From Candidatus Cloacimonadota bacterium (GTDB lineage Bacteria > Cloacimonadota > Cloacimonadia > Cloacimonadales > TCS61): a stretch of 25,529 nucleotides of DNA. How positions within the stretch are numbered: position 1 is the first letter of the stretch; each line of letters starts with the position of its first letter. Below the pieces are notes generated by a model. The model saw only the letters and a list, made by a program, of their open reading frames with translations, was not told the origin of the DNA and searched no databases. The translations under genes and the position numbers were made by a program. The stretch is taken from positions 1 through 25,529 of the forward strand of contig DAOUUD010000003.1 in assembly GCA_030668345.1 (NCBI GenBank), read 5' to 3'. Shown piece by piece: positions 16,445 to 23,013 of the stretch.

Positions 16445-16820
16445 TCTTTACCGGGATTATTTTTCTTAAAGAAGATGATTTGATCTCTGATTTCATAGAA
16501 CTATTGCCATTGAATACAGCTCCTGTATGAATCTTCAAAACTTTGGCAATAATATCTCCGGTAAGATCAGCGGTTTTATCCAACTCCAGTGCATCCTCAC
16601 AGACTATATTTCCCACTACTTTACCGGAAACCAGACACTCATCCGCTTTAATGTTTGCATTGGCAACCCCGGATAGACCAATAGTTACAAAACCGTGCGA
16701 TTCTATGACACCTTCTACTTTTCCATCAATGCGAACACCACCTTCAACAAATAAAGTACCTTTTACTTTACTTCCCTTACCAACAATGGTAGAGAGTTCT
16801 ACTTTTCTGTTTCTGTTCAT
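16416..16820 (-). CDS. Bactofilin
   Basis: Cytoskeletal polymer-forming protein (134 aa). The core from residue 10 to 110 is the bactofilin (DUF583) beta-helix: short repeating strands with glycine turns, opening T-I-V-G-K-G-S-K-V-K-G-T-L and I-D-G-K-V-E-G. Polar unstructured ends flank it. Bactofilins form membrane-associated filaments without nucleotide and often position cell-wall enzymes or ParA-type proteins. Directly upstream in the same run are a membrane M23 peptidase (7 nt away) and parAB, both recognised partners of bactofilins in other bacteria, so a role in cell shape or chromosome anchoring is reasonable inference. Confidence 0.93.
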   Translation of the reverse strand: MNRNRKVELSTIVGKGSKVKGTLFVEGGVRIDGKVEGVIESHGFVTIGLSGVANANIKADECLVSGKVVGNIVCEDALELDKTADLTGDIIAKVLKIHTGAVFNGNSSMKSEIKSSSLRKIIPVKNVEETKDTE

Positions 16821-16827
16821 ATTTTCC

Positions 16828-17493
16828 TCACTTTATATTAAGAATTTTTTCCGGATCGATATTTTCTCCATTAACCAGGATTTCAAAATGCAGGTGTGGA
16901 GCAGTGCTATTTCCCGTATTTCCTACCAAAGCAATAGTTTCCCCTTTTTCTACAAATGTTTTTGCTTCATAGATAGATGTAGCAAGATGTGCATATATTG
17001 TAGCATACTCGTTAAGATGATCAACGATCATTACATTCCCAAAATATTTATCATAATAAACACTTAGGATTTCACCAGCGGCAGAGGCAACTACTTCCGT
17101 ACCGGTAGGAGCAGCAAAATCTACAGCTTTGTGCTTCTCAGAGAACTTCTGACTGAGCGCAAAATTTCCCTGCACAGGAATAAGATCGGGAATAAATCTC
17201 TTTTTATCTTTCTGCTGTGATATTTCACCGAGTGCAGGTATTTTATCTTCAATTCTTTTCTCTTTCAAGTAACCATCCAGCAGATCACGGATTTTATCCG
17301 GATCACTTGTTTGTTTTAGCTTTTCCTGGGGAATGTATCTCAATTTCTGATTCAATTGCTGAATGTATCTGGTGGCAACATCCAATTCCTGTTGTTGTTT
17401 TTCCACTTTGTTCTGAAGCATGAAATATTTAGGTAATACAATTACCACAATAATTATCAGGATCAATACTAATGCAAATAGAATTTTATTCAT
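16828..17493 (-). CDS. Membrane-anchored M23 (LytM) peptidase
   Basis: Predicted cell-wall hydrolase (221 aa): one N-terminal membrane anchor (residues 4-22), a coiled-coil segment (24-55), a linker, then an M23 domain. The zinc ligands appear intact: H121 and D125 in H-K-A-V-D-F-A-A-P, H169 in Y-A-H-L and H200/H202 in H-L-H-F-E. It should therefore be an active endopeptidase rather than a degenerate activator. Anchor plus coiled coil plus M23 beside a bactofilin is a recurring arrangement in which the filament is thought to place the enzyme. The start lies 8 nt inside parB, so translation is likely coupled. Confidence 0.92.
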   Translation of the reverse strand: MNKILFALVLILIIIVVIVLPKYFMLQNKVEKQQQELDVATRYIQQLNQKLRYIPQEKLKQTSDPDKIRDLLDGYLKEKRIEDKIPALGEISQQKDKKRFIPDLIPVQGNFALSQKFSEKHKAVDFAAPTGTEVVASAAGEILSVYYDKYFGNVMIVDHLNEYATIYAHLATSIYEAKTFVEKGETIALVGNTGNSTAPHLHFEILVNGENIDPEKILNIK

Positions 17494-18334
17494 TTTCCAA
17501 CTGTTTTAAAAGTTTATCCAGCTCTGGTTTTTCTGAGTAATAAAATGTAATTCTACCTTTATTGTTTTTATCTGTGATCTTCACTTTTGTTTTATAACGA
17601 TTTTTCAGTATTTTTTCATGTTCGTCTAATTCGGGAATTATGTGTATTTCTGCTTTAGGTTTTACAAACAAACCGGATTCTTTTATACGTTTTGCTTCCA
17701 TTTCCGTTTTGCGGACAGAAAGACCGTTTCGTATGATCAGGTTAGCAAAATCTTCATGGAATTGATCTTCTACCTGTAGAATAGCCCTGGCATGACCGGG
17801 AGAAAGTTTTTCGTCCAGGATCATTTTTTGAATATTATCGTTTAATTTGAGCAATCTTATCAGGTTGGTGATAGTTGCTCTATCTTTCCCTACTATATCG
17901 GAAATCTGGGCATGGGTCAGATTGAATTCCTCATTCAATTGCTGGTAAGCCTGTGCTTCTTCAATGGCTGTCAGATCTTCTCTCTGTACATTTTCTATGA
18001 TGGCAAATTGTAGTTGTTCTTTTAAAGAAACACTTCGAATTATTACCGGTATTTCGTCAAAGCCGGCTAATTTAGCAGCTTCCAGTCTGCGTTGACCGGC
18101 TACCAGTTCATATTGTGATTCATCTCTTTTAGTTACGATAATAGGTTGTATAATGCCGTTTTCTTTCAATGAGTTTGCCAGTTCTTGCAGTTTTTCCTGT
18201 TTGAACTTTTTACGGGGTTGAAATCTGTTTGGCTTGATATGATCTATCTTTAAAGTGGTTATACCTGTAGTTTTATCTACTGATTCCGGGCCCGAGTTGA
18301 TTAATGCTTCTAATCCTTTTCCTAATCTTGTCAT
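17486..18334 (-). CDS. parB: Chromosome-partitioning protein ParB
   Basis: CTP-dependent DNA clamp that loads at parS (282 aa). The N-terminal ParB/Srx domain has I-x-P-N-R-F-Q-P-R and V-A-G-Q-R-R-L-E-A-A-K-L-A-G (the CTP-binding R-R motif), then E-N-V-Q-R-E-D-L. The helix-turn-helix region follows (L-T-H-A-Q-I-S-D-I-V-G-K-D-R-A-T-I-T-N-L), and a C-terminal dimerisation region ends the protein. The length is normal for a chromosomal ParB. It overlaps parA by four bases (ATGA). A perfect parS site is present at 7107-7122. Confidence 0.96.
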   Translation of the reverse strand: MTRLGKGLEALINSGPESVDKTTGITTLKIDHIKPNRFQPRKKFKQEKLQELANSLKENGIIQPIIVTKRDESQYELVAGQRRLEAAKLAGFDEIPVIIRSVSLKEQLQFAIIENVQREDLTAIEEAQAYQQLNEEFNLTHAQISDIVGKDRATITNLIRLLKLNDNIQKMILDEKLSPGHARAILQVEDQFHEDFANLIIRNGLSVRKTEMEAKRIKESGLFVKPKAEIHIIPELDEHEKILKNRYKTKVKITDKNNKGRITFYYSEKPELDKLLKQLENE

Positions 18335-19086
18335 CGTGATATCACTTCCTTTGCTAATTCTAAATAGCTTTTAGAGCCGGGTGATTTAATATCATAATGA
18401 AAAATCGATTTTCCAAAACTGGGCGCTTCACTTAGCTTAACGCTTCTATGAATAATAGAATCGAACACCTGTTCCTGAAAATATCTGCGTACTTCTTTGG
18501 CTACCTGCTGTGATAGATTCAGTCTTCTATCATACATCGTAAGAAGGATTCCCATGATGTTCAGATCGGGATTCAAGCCTTTCTTGATGAGCCGGATAGT
18601 AGTAAGAAGCTGGCTTACGCCTTCCAGGGCATAATATTCACATTGAATAGGAATAATAACATCCGTGCAGGCAGTAAGTGCATTTACAGTTAAAAGTCCC
18701 AGCGAAGGTGGACAATCTATTATAATATACTCATACCCGTCATGGAGAGCTTTCAAAATTGTCTTCAATTTATATTCCCTGGAATATTCCTTCACCAGTT
18801 CAATCTCTGCACCGCTCAGGTCTATATTAGCAGGAACGATAAACAGCTTTTCCAAAATAGGAGATTCTTTAATTACATCACCCAATTCAACCTTGCCAAT
18901 AAGAGCTTCATATATATTTGGACTTTTCTTTTCCGAACCGATGCCACTTGAAGAATTTCCCTGAGGATCAAAATCCAACAGGAGGGTTTTTTTTTCATAA
19001 ATAGCCAGAGCAGATGCCAGGTTGACGGCGGTGGTGGTTTTGCCAACCCCGCCTTTCTGATTTACAATCGTTATTATTTTTCTCAT
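18331..19086 (-). CDS. parA: Chromosome-partitioning ATPase ParA (Soj)
   Basis: Deviant Walker-A ATPase that drives ParB-parS segregation (251 aa from the chosen start). The P-loop is K-G-G-V-G-K-T-T at residues 11-18, with the signature Lys11. Later are L-L-D-F-D-P-Q-G-N, the I-I-D-C-P-P-S-L-G Walker B block and the P-I-Q-C-E-Y-Y-A-L-E-G segment. An upstream in-frame TTG at 19095 would add three residues; I chose the ATG because the protein then begins R-K-I-I-T-I-V-N-Q as relatives do, though no strong ribosome site is visible for either. It lies 23 nt after rsmG. Confidence 0.95.
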   Translation of the reverse strand: MRKIITIVNQKGGVGKTTTAVNLASALAIYEKKTLLLDFDPQGNSSSGIGSEKKSPNIYEALIGKVELGDVIKESPILEKLFIVPANIDLSGAEIELVKEYSREYKLKTILKALHDGYEYIIIDCPPSLGLLTVNALTACTDVIIPIQCEYYALEGVSQLLTTIRLIKKGLNPDLNIMGILLTMYDRRLNLSQQVAKEVRRYFQEQVFDSIIHRSVKLSEAPSFGKSIFHYDIKSPGSKSYLELAKEVISR

Positions 19087-19109
19087 AATTTTCAATTATA
19101 TTAAAACAG

Positions 19110-19751
19110 CTACCAGCTTTCTTTATCTGTTTTTTCCCCTTCCTTCATTATTTCTATGATTTTTCTTTTACCAAGAACTGGCTGGCTGACATCATGAATT
19201 TTATAATTCCTAAATTGCAGCACATCATCCAGCTTTCTGCTTTTATAAAGAATTATCCTGCCGTTGTTTTGTAGCATCCTGAACATTGCTTTTTTATACT
19301 TCGGCAGAATCCTTACTGACCGGCACACTATGAAATCAAAATAATTTTCCCACTTTTCATCAAGATCTTCCAACCGTGAAACAATCGTGAAACACTCTTT
19401 TAAGTCAAGTTTTTTGACAATATTTTTTACAGCCCTTATTTTTTTCTGGGTCGAATCGAGCAGGTACATTTCAGAAGTTGGAAATAGTAGTTTCAATGGT
19501 ATGCCCGGCAAACCTCCACCTGTTCCAAAATCAAGTATCTTTTTCCCAGTAAAATCAAATAACTCGGCTGGGATAATCGAATCCAGAAAATGAACAGTCC
19601 AATAATCCTGAACCGGAGTTTTACGGGAAATAAGATTTACGTTTTTATTAGCTTCGGAAATCAGGTCAAAATAAGTGTGAAACGAATCCATTAATACATC
19701 AATATTTTTACTCTTTTCTTCAAGAAAAGCTTTTAAAATTTTTTCCTGCAT
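19110..19751 (-). CDS. rsmG: 16S rRNA (guanine-N7) methyltransferase RsmG (GidB)
   Basis: SAM-dependent enzyme methylating G527 of 16S rRNA (213 aa, normal length). The SAM site is the motif I-L-D-F-G-T-G-G-G-L-P-G-I-P-L, preceded by H-F-L-D-S-I and followed by L-L-D-S-T-Q-K-K. The ATG has AGGGGA 6 nt upstream. It is the first gene of the long minus-strand run. The rsmG-parA-parB order is a common origin-proximal arrangement in bacteria. Confidence 0.95.
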   Translation of the reverse strand: MQEKILKAFLEEKSKNIDVLMDSFHTYFDLISEANKNVNLISRKTPVQDYWTVHFLDSIIPAELFDFTGKKILDFGTGGGLPGIPLKLLFPTSEMYLLDSTQKKIRAVKNIVKKLDLKECFTIVSRLEDLDEKWENYFDFIVCRSVRILPKYKKAMFRMLQNNGRIILYKSRKLDDVLQFRNYKIHDVSQPVLGKRKIIEIMKEGEKTDKESW

Positions 19752-19791
19752 ATTTTTCCCCTAGCAGGAAAATTTAAAAGATGTGCTTCAA

Positions 19792-19797
19792 TGTCAA
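19792..19797 (-). promoter_or_regulatory. Candidate -35 box upstream of rsmG
   Basis: TTGACA on the minus strand, 41 nt before the rsmG start. The best -10-like sequence (TAAATT) sits at 15-nt spacing and is weak. It would drive the rsmG-par-atp run. Tentative. Confidence 0.3.
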
Positions 19798-19837
19798 GCG
19801 GATTTAATCTGAGATGAGTAAATTTCTCATAATTTAT

Positions 19838-19866
19838 TTGACATTAACTCACTCATATTTTAAGAA
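19838..19866 (+). promoter_or_regulatory. Candidate promoter of acylphosphatase-sigma gene run
   Basis: TTGACA at 19838-19843 with TAAGAA 17 nt downstream (19861-19866). The -35 is perfect and the -10 weak (3 of 6). If real, transcription would begin near 19873, which supports the downstream acylphosphatase start at 19893. The region 19752-19892 holds nothing else I can name, apart from a short ATGAG/CTCAT inverted repeat between the two divergent TTGACA boxes. Confidence 0.35.
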
Positions 19867-19892
19867 TGCAAAATAAAAAAATGAGTTCGTTT

Positions 19893-20165
19893 ATGCAGAA
19901 ATTAAAAATCGTTGTCACTGGGAGAGTACAGGGAGTTGGTTACAGGTTTTATGCCGTTCGCCAAGCCCATGTTTTCAATATTCGTGGCAGAGTGCAAAAC
20001 TCTATGAATGGAAAAGTGGAAATTACTGCAATTGGAAATGAAGCAGACTTGGAATTGTTTATCCAAGAATTATGGAAAGGTCCTTCTATGTCCAGAGTAA
20101 AGAATGTCGAAGTGTCTGAATTATCTTCAGCCAAAGGGTATTCAAATTTTAGTATTGGATACTAA
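19893..20165 (+). CDS. acyP: Acylphosphatase
   Basis: Small cytosolic hydrolase of acyl phosphates (90 aa). The active-site loop G-R-V-Q-G-V-G-Y-R places catalytic Arg18, and R-G-R-V-Q-N gives the catalytic Asn36, followed by N-G-K-V-E. ATGs at 19866 and 19881 would add 9 or 5 residues. I chose 19893 because acylphosphatases normally begin a few residues before the first strand (K-L-K-I-V-V-T-G-R-V-Q); the evidence for this start is not decisive. It is first in a plus-strand run, 26 nt before the LysM/M23 gene. Confidence 0.9.
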   Translation: MQKLKIVVTGRVQGVGYRFYAVRQAHVFNIRGRVQNSMNGKVEITAIGNEADLELFIQELWKGPSMSRVKNVEVSELSSAKGYSNFSIGY

Positions 20166-20191
20166 AATCCGTTATTTTTCGGTTTGAGATT

Positions 20192-21109
20192 ATGATAAAA
20201 AAGTTAATATTCTCCTCATACAAAACAACGGTTTTTTTAATATTGTTTGTTGTTGCTGGTAATATCGTTTCCATGTCCAGTAATCCAATTTATGTTACTC
20301 CTTCCGAGGAATATCATATTGTAAAAAGAGGAGAGACACTCTCAGCCATAAGCGATAAATACATCATTTCCACGGATAAACTTAAGCTTTTCAATAATCT
20401 TACTTCAGCCCGGATATTTATCGGACAGAAGATCTATCTTACCCCAAAACCAAATGGGAAAAGCGAATTCGTTACAGTGCGTTCCATTCCCAAAAGAGGC
20501 TATCACCTGGTTAAGCAGAAAGAATCTCTGCATCGCATTGCAAAAATGTATGATGTCGGGATCCTGGACCTCCTCGATTATAACAGTATAAATTCATACG
20601 ATTTAAAGCCAGGAATGAAGATCTGGCTTGTGGCAGGTAAAACCGAAGTTGCATCCATCCAAAAACCAGTAGAAGAAACATATTTTGTAAAAGAAGAAAT
20701 TCCGGATAAAGATTATCAAACATCCGTTCAAAAAAAGATCGATCTTTTCCTGCCGGTAAACGGAGTTGTGACATCGGAATTCGGAAACAGAAATGGCAGG
20801 CCTCACAAAGGGATAGATATTTCAGCATCTGTGGGAGAACCGATCTATGCAGCTCTGGACGGGAAAGTAGCCTATGTGGGAACCCAGAGAGGATACGGAA
20901 ATGTTATTATCCTGGAGCATGACAACTATGTGATGACGGTTTATGCTCACAATGAATCTAATCTTGTCCGCCTGGGGGAGACCGTAAAAAAAGGACAACC
21001 CATCGGTACCGTAGGAAAAACAGGAAGCACTACCGGTCCTCATCTTCATTTCGAATACAGAGTAAAGGGTAAGGCATTGAACCCCAGAAATGTTTTACCG
21101 TCTTTATAG
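20192..21109 (+). CDS. LysM-LysM-M23 peptidase (NlpD/EnvC-like)
   Basis: Exported peptidoglycan-binding protein (305 aa): a signal sequence or anchor in residues 1-28, two LysM repeats (about 40-86, H-I-V-K-R-G-E-T-L-S-A-I; about 103-148, H-L-V-K-Q-K-E-S-L-H-R-I-A), then an M23 domain (about 190-302). Zinc-site residues are present: H205 and D209 in H-K-G-I-D, H253 in Y-A-H-N and H284/H286 in H-L-H-F-E. It may be an active endopeptidase, unlike E. coli NlpD, which lacks the catalytic set. Likely substrate is peptidoglycan cross-links in the periplasm. It lies between the acylphosphatase and the MerR gene. Confidence 0.92.
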   Translation: MIKKLIFSSYKTTVFLILFVVAGNIVSMSSNPIYVTPSEEYHIVKRGETLSAISDKYIISTDKLKLFNNLTSARIFIGQKIYLTPKPNGKSEFVTVRSIPKRGYHLVKQKESLHRIAKMYDVGILDLLDYNSINSYDLKPGMKIWLVAGKTEVASIQKPVEETYFVKEEIPDKDYQTSVQKKIDLFLPVNGVVTSEFGNRNGRPHKGIDISASVGEPIYAALDGKVAYVGTQRGYGNVIILEHDNYVMTVYAHNESNLVRLGETVKKGQPIGTVGKTGSTTGPHLHFEYRVKGKALNPRNVLPSL

Positions 21110-21119
21110 AGGAGATGTT

Positions 21120-21422
21120 ATGTCACAGAGAGAAGGTTTTTTTCTCATTGGAGAAGTTGCAAAAAAACTGGGAATCCACGACCAGACTATCAGGATGTAT
21201 GAAAGAAAAAACCTGATAAAACCTCTCCGTTCCGACCATAACACCCGTCTTTTCTCAAAGAATGATGTGACAAAAATCACTATCATTATTACCTTTACCC
21301 AGGAAATTGGAATGAATCTTTCCGGTGTGAAGATGGTTTTTTCACTGGCAAAAAAATTGAAAATGACAGATGATGAACTTCTTGATTTTATTTATGATCA
21401 TAAAAGCGATTTTCAAGTATGA
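21120..21422 (+). CDS. HspR-like MerR-family regulator
   Basis: A 100-aa DNA-binding protein. The MerR helix-turn-helix and wing cover residues 7-50 (F-L-I-G-E-V-A-K-K-L-G-I-H-D-Q-T-I-R-M-Y-E-R), followed by N-T-R-L-F-S and the block Q-E-I-G-M-N-L-S-G-V-K, which closely resembles the HspR heat-shock repressor group (typically G-x-N-L-A-G-V). An ATG 30 nt upstream lies inside the previous gene; I chose 21120 because GAGGAG sits 4 nt before it. It is 15 nt from the sigma-factor gene, so the two are probably co-expressed. Target promoters are unknown; no HAIR-like repeat was recognised. Confidence 0.88.
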   Translation: MSQREGFFLIGEVAKKLGIHDQTIRMYERKNLIKPLRSDHNTRLFSKNDVTKITIIITFTQEIGMNLSGVKMVFSLAKKLKMTDDELLDFIYDHKSDFQV

Positions 21423-21437
21423 TTAATCCGAGGAAAT

Positions 21438-22295
21438 ATGACAGAGAACGTTTTTAATGATAGAGCCCTGCAAAGCTACTTGAGTGAGATCGCCAGGATC
21501 AAACCTCTTTCCAGAGAGAAGGAGATCGAGCTTGCCATCAAAGCTAAACAGGGTGATAAAAAAGCGCTTGATAAACTCGTTACTGCCAATCTGAAATTTG
21601 TAGTAAAAATAGCTGCCCGCTACCAAAATAGAGGATTAACTCTTTCCGAACTGATCAGTGAAGGCAACATGGGTCTAATAAAAGCTATCGAAAAATTCGA
21701 TCCTGAAAGACACAATAAATTAATTTCTTACGCTGTGTGGTGGATCAAACAAAAAATACTGTTTGCTCTGGCGGAGAAAACAACTGTCATTCGTATGCCT
21801 CTGGGAAAAGCCAATATAGCCAACAAAATCAAACTTGCCCGCGACAAATTCTTTAGCGAAACCGGACATCAGGCTTCCATCGAAGAAATTTCCGAAATGA
21901 CCCTTCTGGATGAAAAAGCTATCGATAAAATCAGCAAACAAAGAATTAATACTCTTTCCCTGGATGATTCCAGTTTTACAAATAAACATGAAAAAGTTTC
22001 ATTGCATGACTTCCTGGAAGATTCAGAAATTCTCGATCCCAAAACTCTTTATTACCGCGATAAAGTTAAAGACAGTATCGAAGAATCTATTAAAAAGCTG
22101 CCCCCGCGGGAAGCATATATCGTGAAACAGTATTTCGGTTTGGAAGGCGATAAAAGTAAAAATTTTGCTCAAATAGGTGAAGAGCTGGGTTTATCTCGCG
22201 AGCGGGTTCGGCAGATCCAGAAAAAAGCACTTCAAAAGATCCTGGAAAAAACATACAAAGAAGTTGAAAACGATATTGATTATCTGATAAAATAA
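21438..22295 (+). CDS. Sigma-70 family RNA polymerase sigma factor
   Basis: Sigma factor of 285 aa with regions 1.2 (about 7-40), 2 (48-118), 3 (125-200) and 4 (215-275) but no region 1.1. That is the size of principal sigma factors in Bacteroidota-like bacteria. The core signature N-L-K-F-V-V-K-I-A, the region 2.4 Y-A-V-W-W-I-K-Q and the region 4.2 helix-turn-helix F-A-Q-I-G-E-E-L-G-L-S-R-E-R-V-R-Q-I are clear. The segment that is G-Y-K-F-S-T-Y in E. coli sigma-70 is here H92-N-K-L-I-S-Y98, losing two aromatic residues used for promoter melting, which points to a specialised rather than principal role. GAGGAA precedes the ATG. Confidence 0.93.
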   Translation: MTENVFNDRALQSYLSEIARIKPLSREKEIELAIKAKQGDKKALDKLVTANLKFVVKIAARYQNRGLTLSELISEGNMGLIKAIEKFDPERHNKLISYAVWWIKQKILFALAEKTTVIRMPLGKANIANKIKLARDKFFSETGHQASIEEISEMTLLDEKAIDKISKQRINTLSLDDSSFTNKHEKVSLHDFLEDSEILDPKTLYYRDKVKDSIEESIKKLPPREAYIVKQYFGLEGDKSKNFAQIGEELGLSRERVRQIQKKALQKILEKTYKEVENDIDYLIK

Positions 22296-22327
22296 CTATA
22301 CTCTCAGTTAATAGTTAATGCAATTTT

Positions 22328-22915
22328 TCAGCTATTATTTGCAGCAATTTCTCTTTTTGTTACCATCAGGAAATCAAGTTCTTTGAACATTTTCGCAACT
22401 TTTGATATTTTGCGGTAAATCGCTTCAATCCCCCGACCATCAAAAACATTGTCCTGCATAGCCGCTAATAGCATCAATTCAAAAGCGGTAGAAGATATCC
22501 ACGGTACAATACGCCTATATCCGCAGATCGCCAGAGCATTTGTTTTTCTCAGGAATTTTTTCAGGTTACGCAGGTCGGTTTTTATTGTACTGCAGGAAGC
22601 GAATAAAATTACGCGATTCTTGCATTTCCCTGCCAGAAGATTACCTGTTTGCTCAAGCGTAAAGACGTTATTCTCAATCAGTAGTCCGTTTTCTTTTCCA
22701 TGAAATGCCAGATACAAAATTGGATAACGCTTGTATTTAGCAGTTTTCCATTTATTAATATAAAATTCAAATTCCTCTTCTGTAGCACAATCCGAATGAA
22801 GAAATGGAATATTTGAGTTTAATTCCAAAAGCTCCAAAATCGGTTTTACGGTGGAGCGTTTTCTCAGATCATCGTACCATAAACCTTCTAAACAAAATAT
22901 TCCTTTTTTTTGCAT
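22328..22915 (-). CDS. Caspase/CHAT-like His-Cys protein (DUF6642-like)
   Basis: A 195-aa protein with the two motifs of the caspase-like clan: Y-L-A-F-H72-G followed by a G-L-L-I strand, and V-I-L-F-A-S-C108-S-T. The spacing of 36 residues fits a His-Cys dyad. The N-terminus (G-I-F-C-L-E-G-L-W-Y-D-D-L-R) and the A-I-C-G-Y-R-R segment resemble the DUF6642 group as I remember it; that should be checked. Peptidase activity and substrate are unknown. An upstream TTG at 22975 would add 20 residues and run through a palindromic repeat; I chose the ATG at 22915, preceded by GGGAG. It converges with the sigma gene and is followed by no clear terminator. Confidence 0.75.
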   Translation of the reverse strand: MQKKGIFCLEGLWYDDLRKRSTVKPILELLELNSNIPFLHSDCATEEEFEFYINKWKTAKYKRYPILYLAFHGKENGLLIENNVFTLEQTGNLLAGKCKNRVILFASCSTIKTDLRNLKKFLRKTNALAICGYRRIVPWISSTAFELMLLAAMQDNVFDGRGIEAIYRKISKVAKMFKELDFLMVTKREIAANNS

Positions 22916-22936
22916 CTTTTCTCCCGCTATTCTCTC

Positions 22937-22986
22937 GTTCCCAAACCCCTGTTTGGGAACGCATATTTCACCCAAAGCCCCTTGGG
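22937..22986. repeat. REP-like paired palindromes
   Basis: GTTCCCAAAC (22937-22946), CCCT, GTTTGGGAAC (22951-22960) is a perfect 10-bp-arm hairpin with a 4-nt loop. Ten nt further on, CCCAA (22971-22975) and TTGGG (22982-22986) form a second short hairpin. The pair is far more GC-rich than its surroundings and has no T-tract like an intrinsic terminator. It looks like a dispersed intergenic palindrome of the REP/IS200-associated kind. Copy number elsewhere cannot be seen from this window. Confidence 0.65.
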
Positions 22987-23013
22987 ATATATTTTAAACC
23001 TGATAATTAAAAC

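Noticed and set aside
19375..19396. Two direct copies of GTGAAACA, a parS half-site, inside rsmG
   Set aside because: They are in the same orientation, lack the CACGTG centre and lie in well-conserved coding sequence; likely chance.
21090..21119. Longer ATG start of the MerR gene overlapping the LysM/M23 gene
   Set aside because: The ATG at 21120 has GAGGAG directly upstream and begins the domain as in relatives; the earlier start has no ribosome site.
22293..22330. TAACTAT/ATAGTTA hairpin followed by a T-run after the sigma gene, as a terminator
   Set aside because: The stem is seven weak A/T-rich pairs with an 11-nt loop and the T-run is offset by several bases; not convincing.
22916..22975. 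Longer TTG start for the caspase-like protein
   Set aside because: The added 20 residues are encoded by the palindromic repeat; the ATG at 22915 has a good ribosome site and fits the family start.
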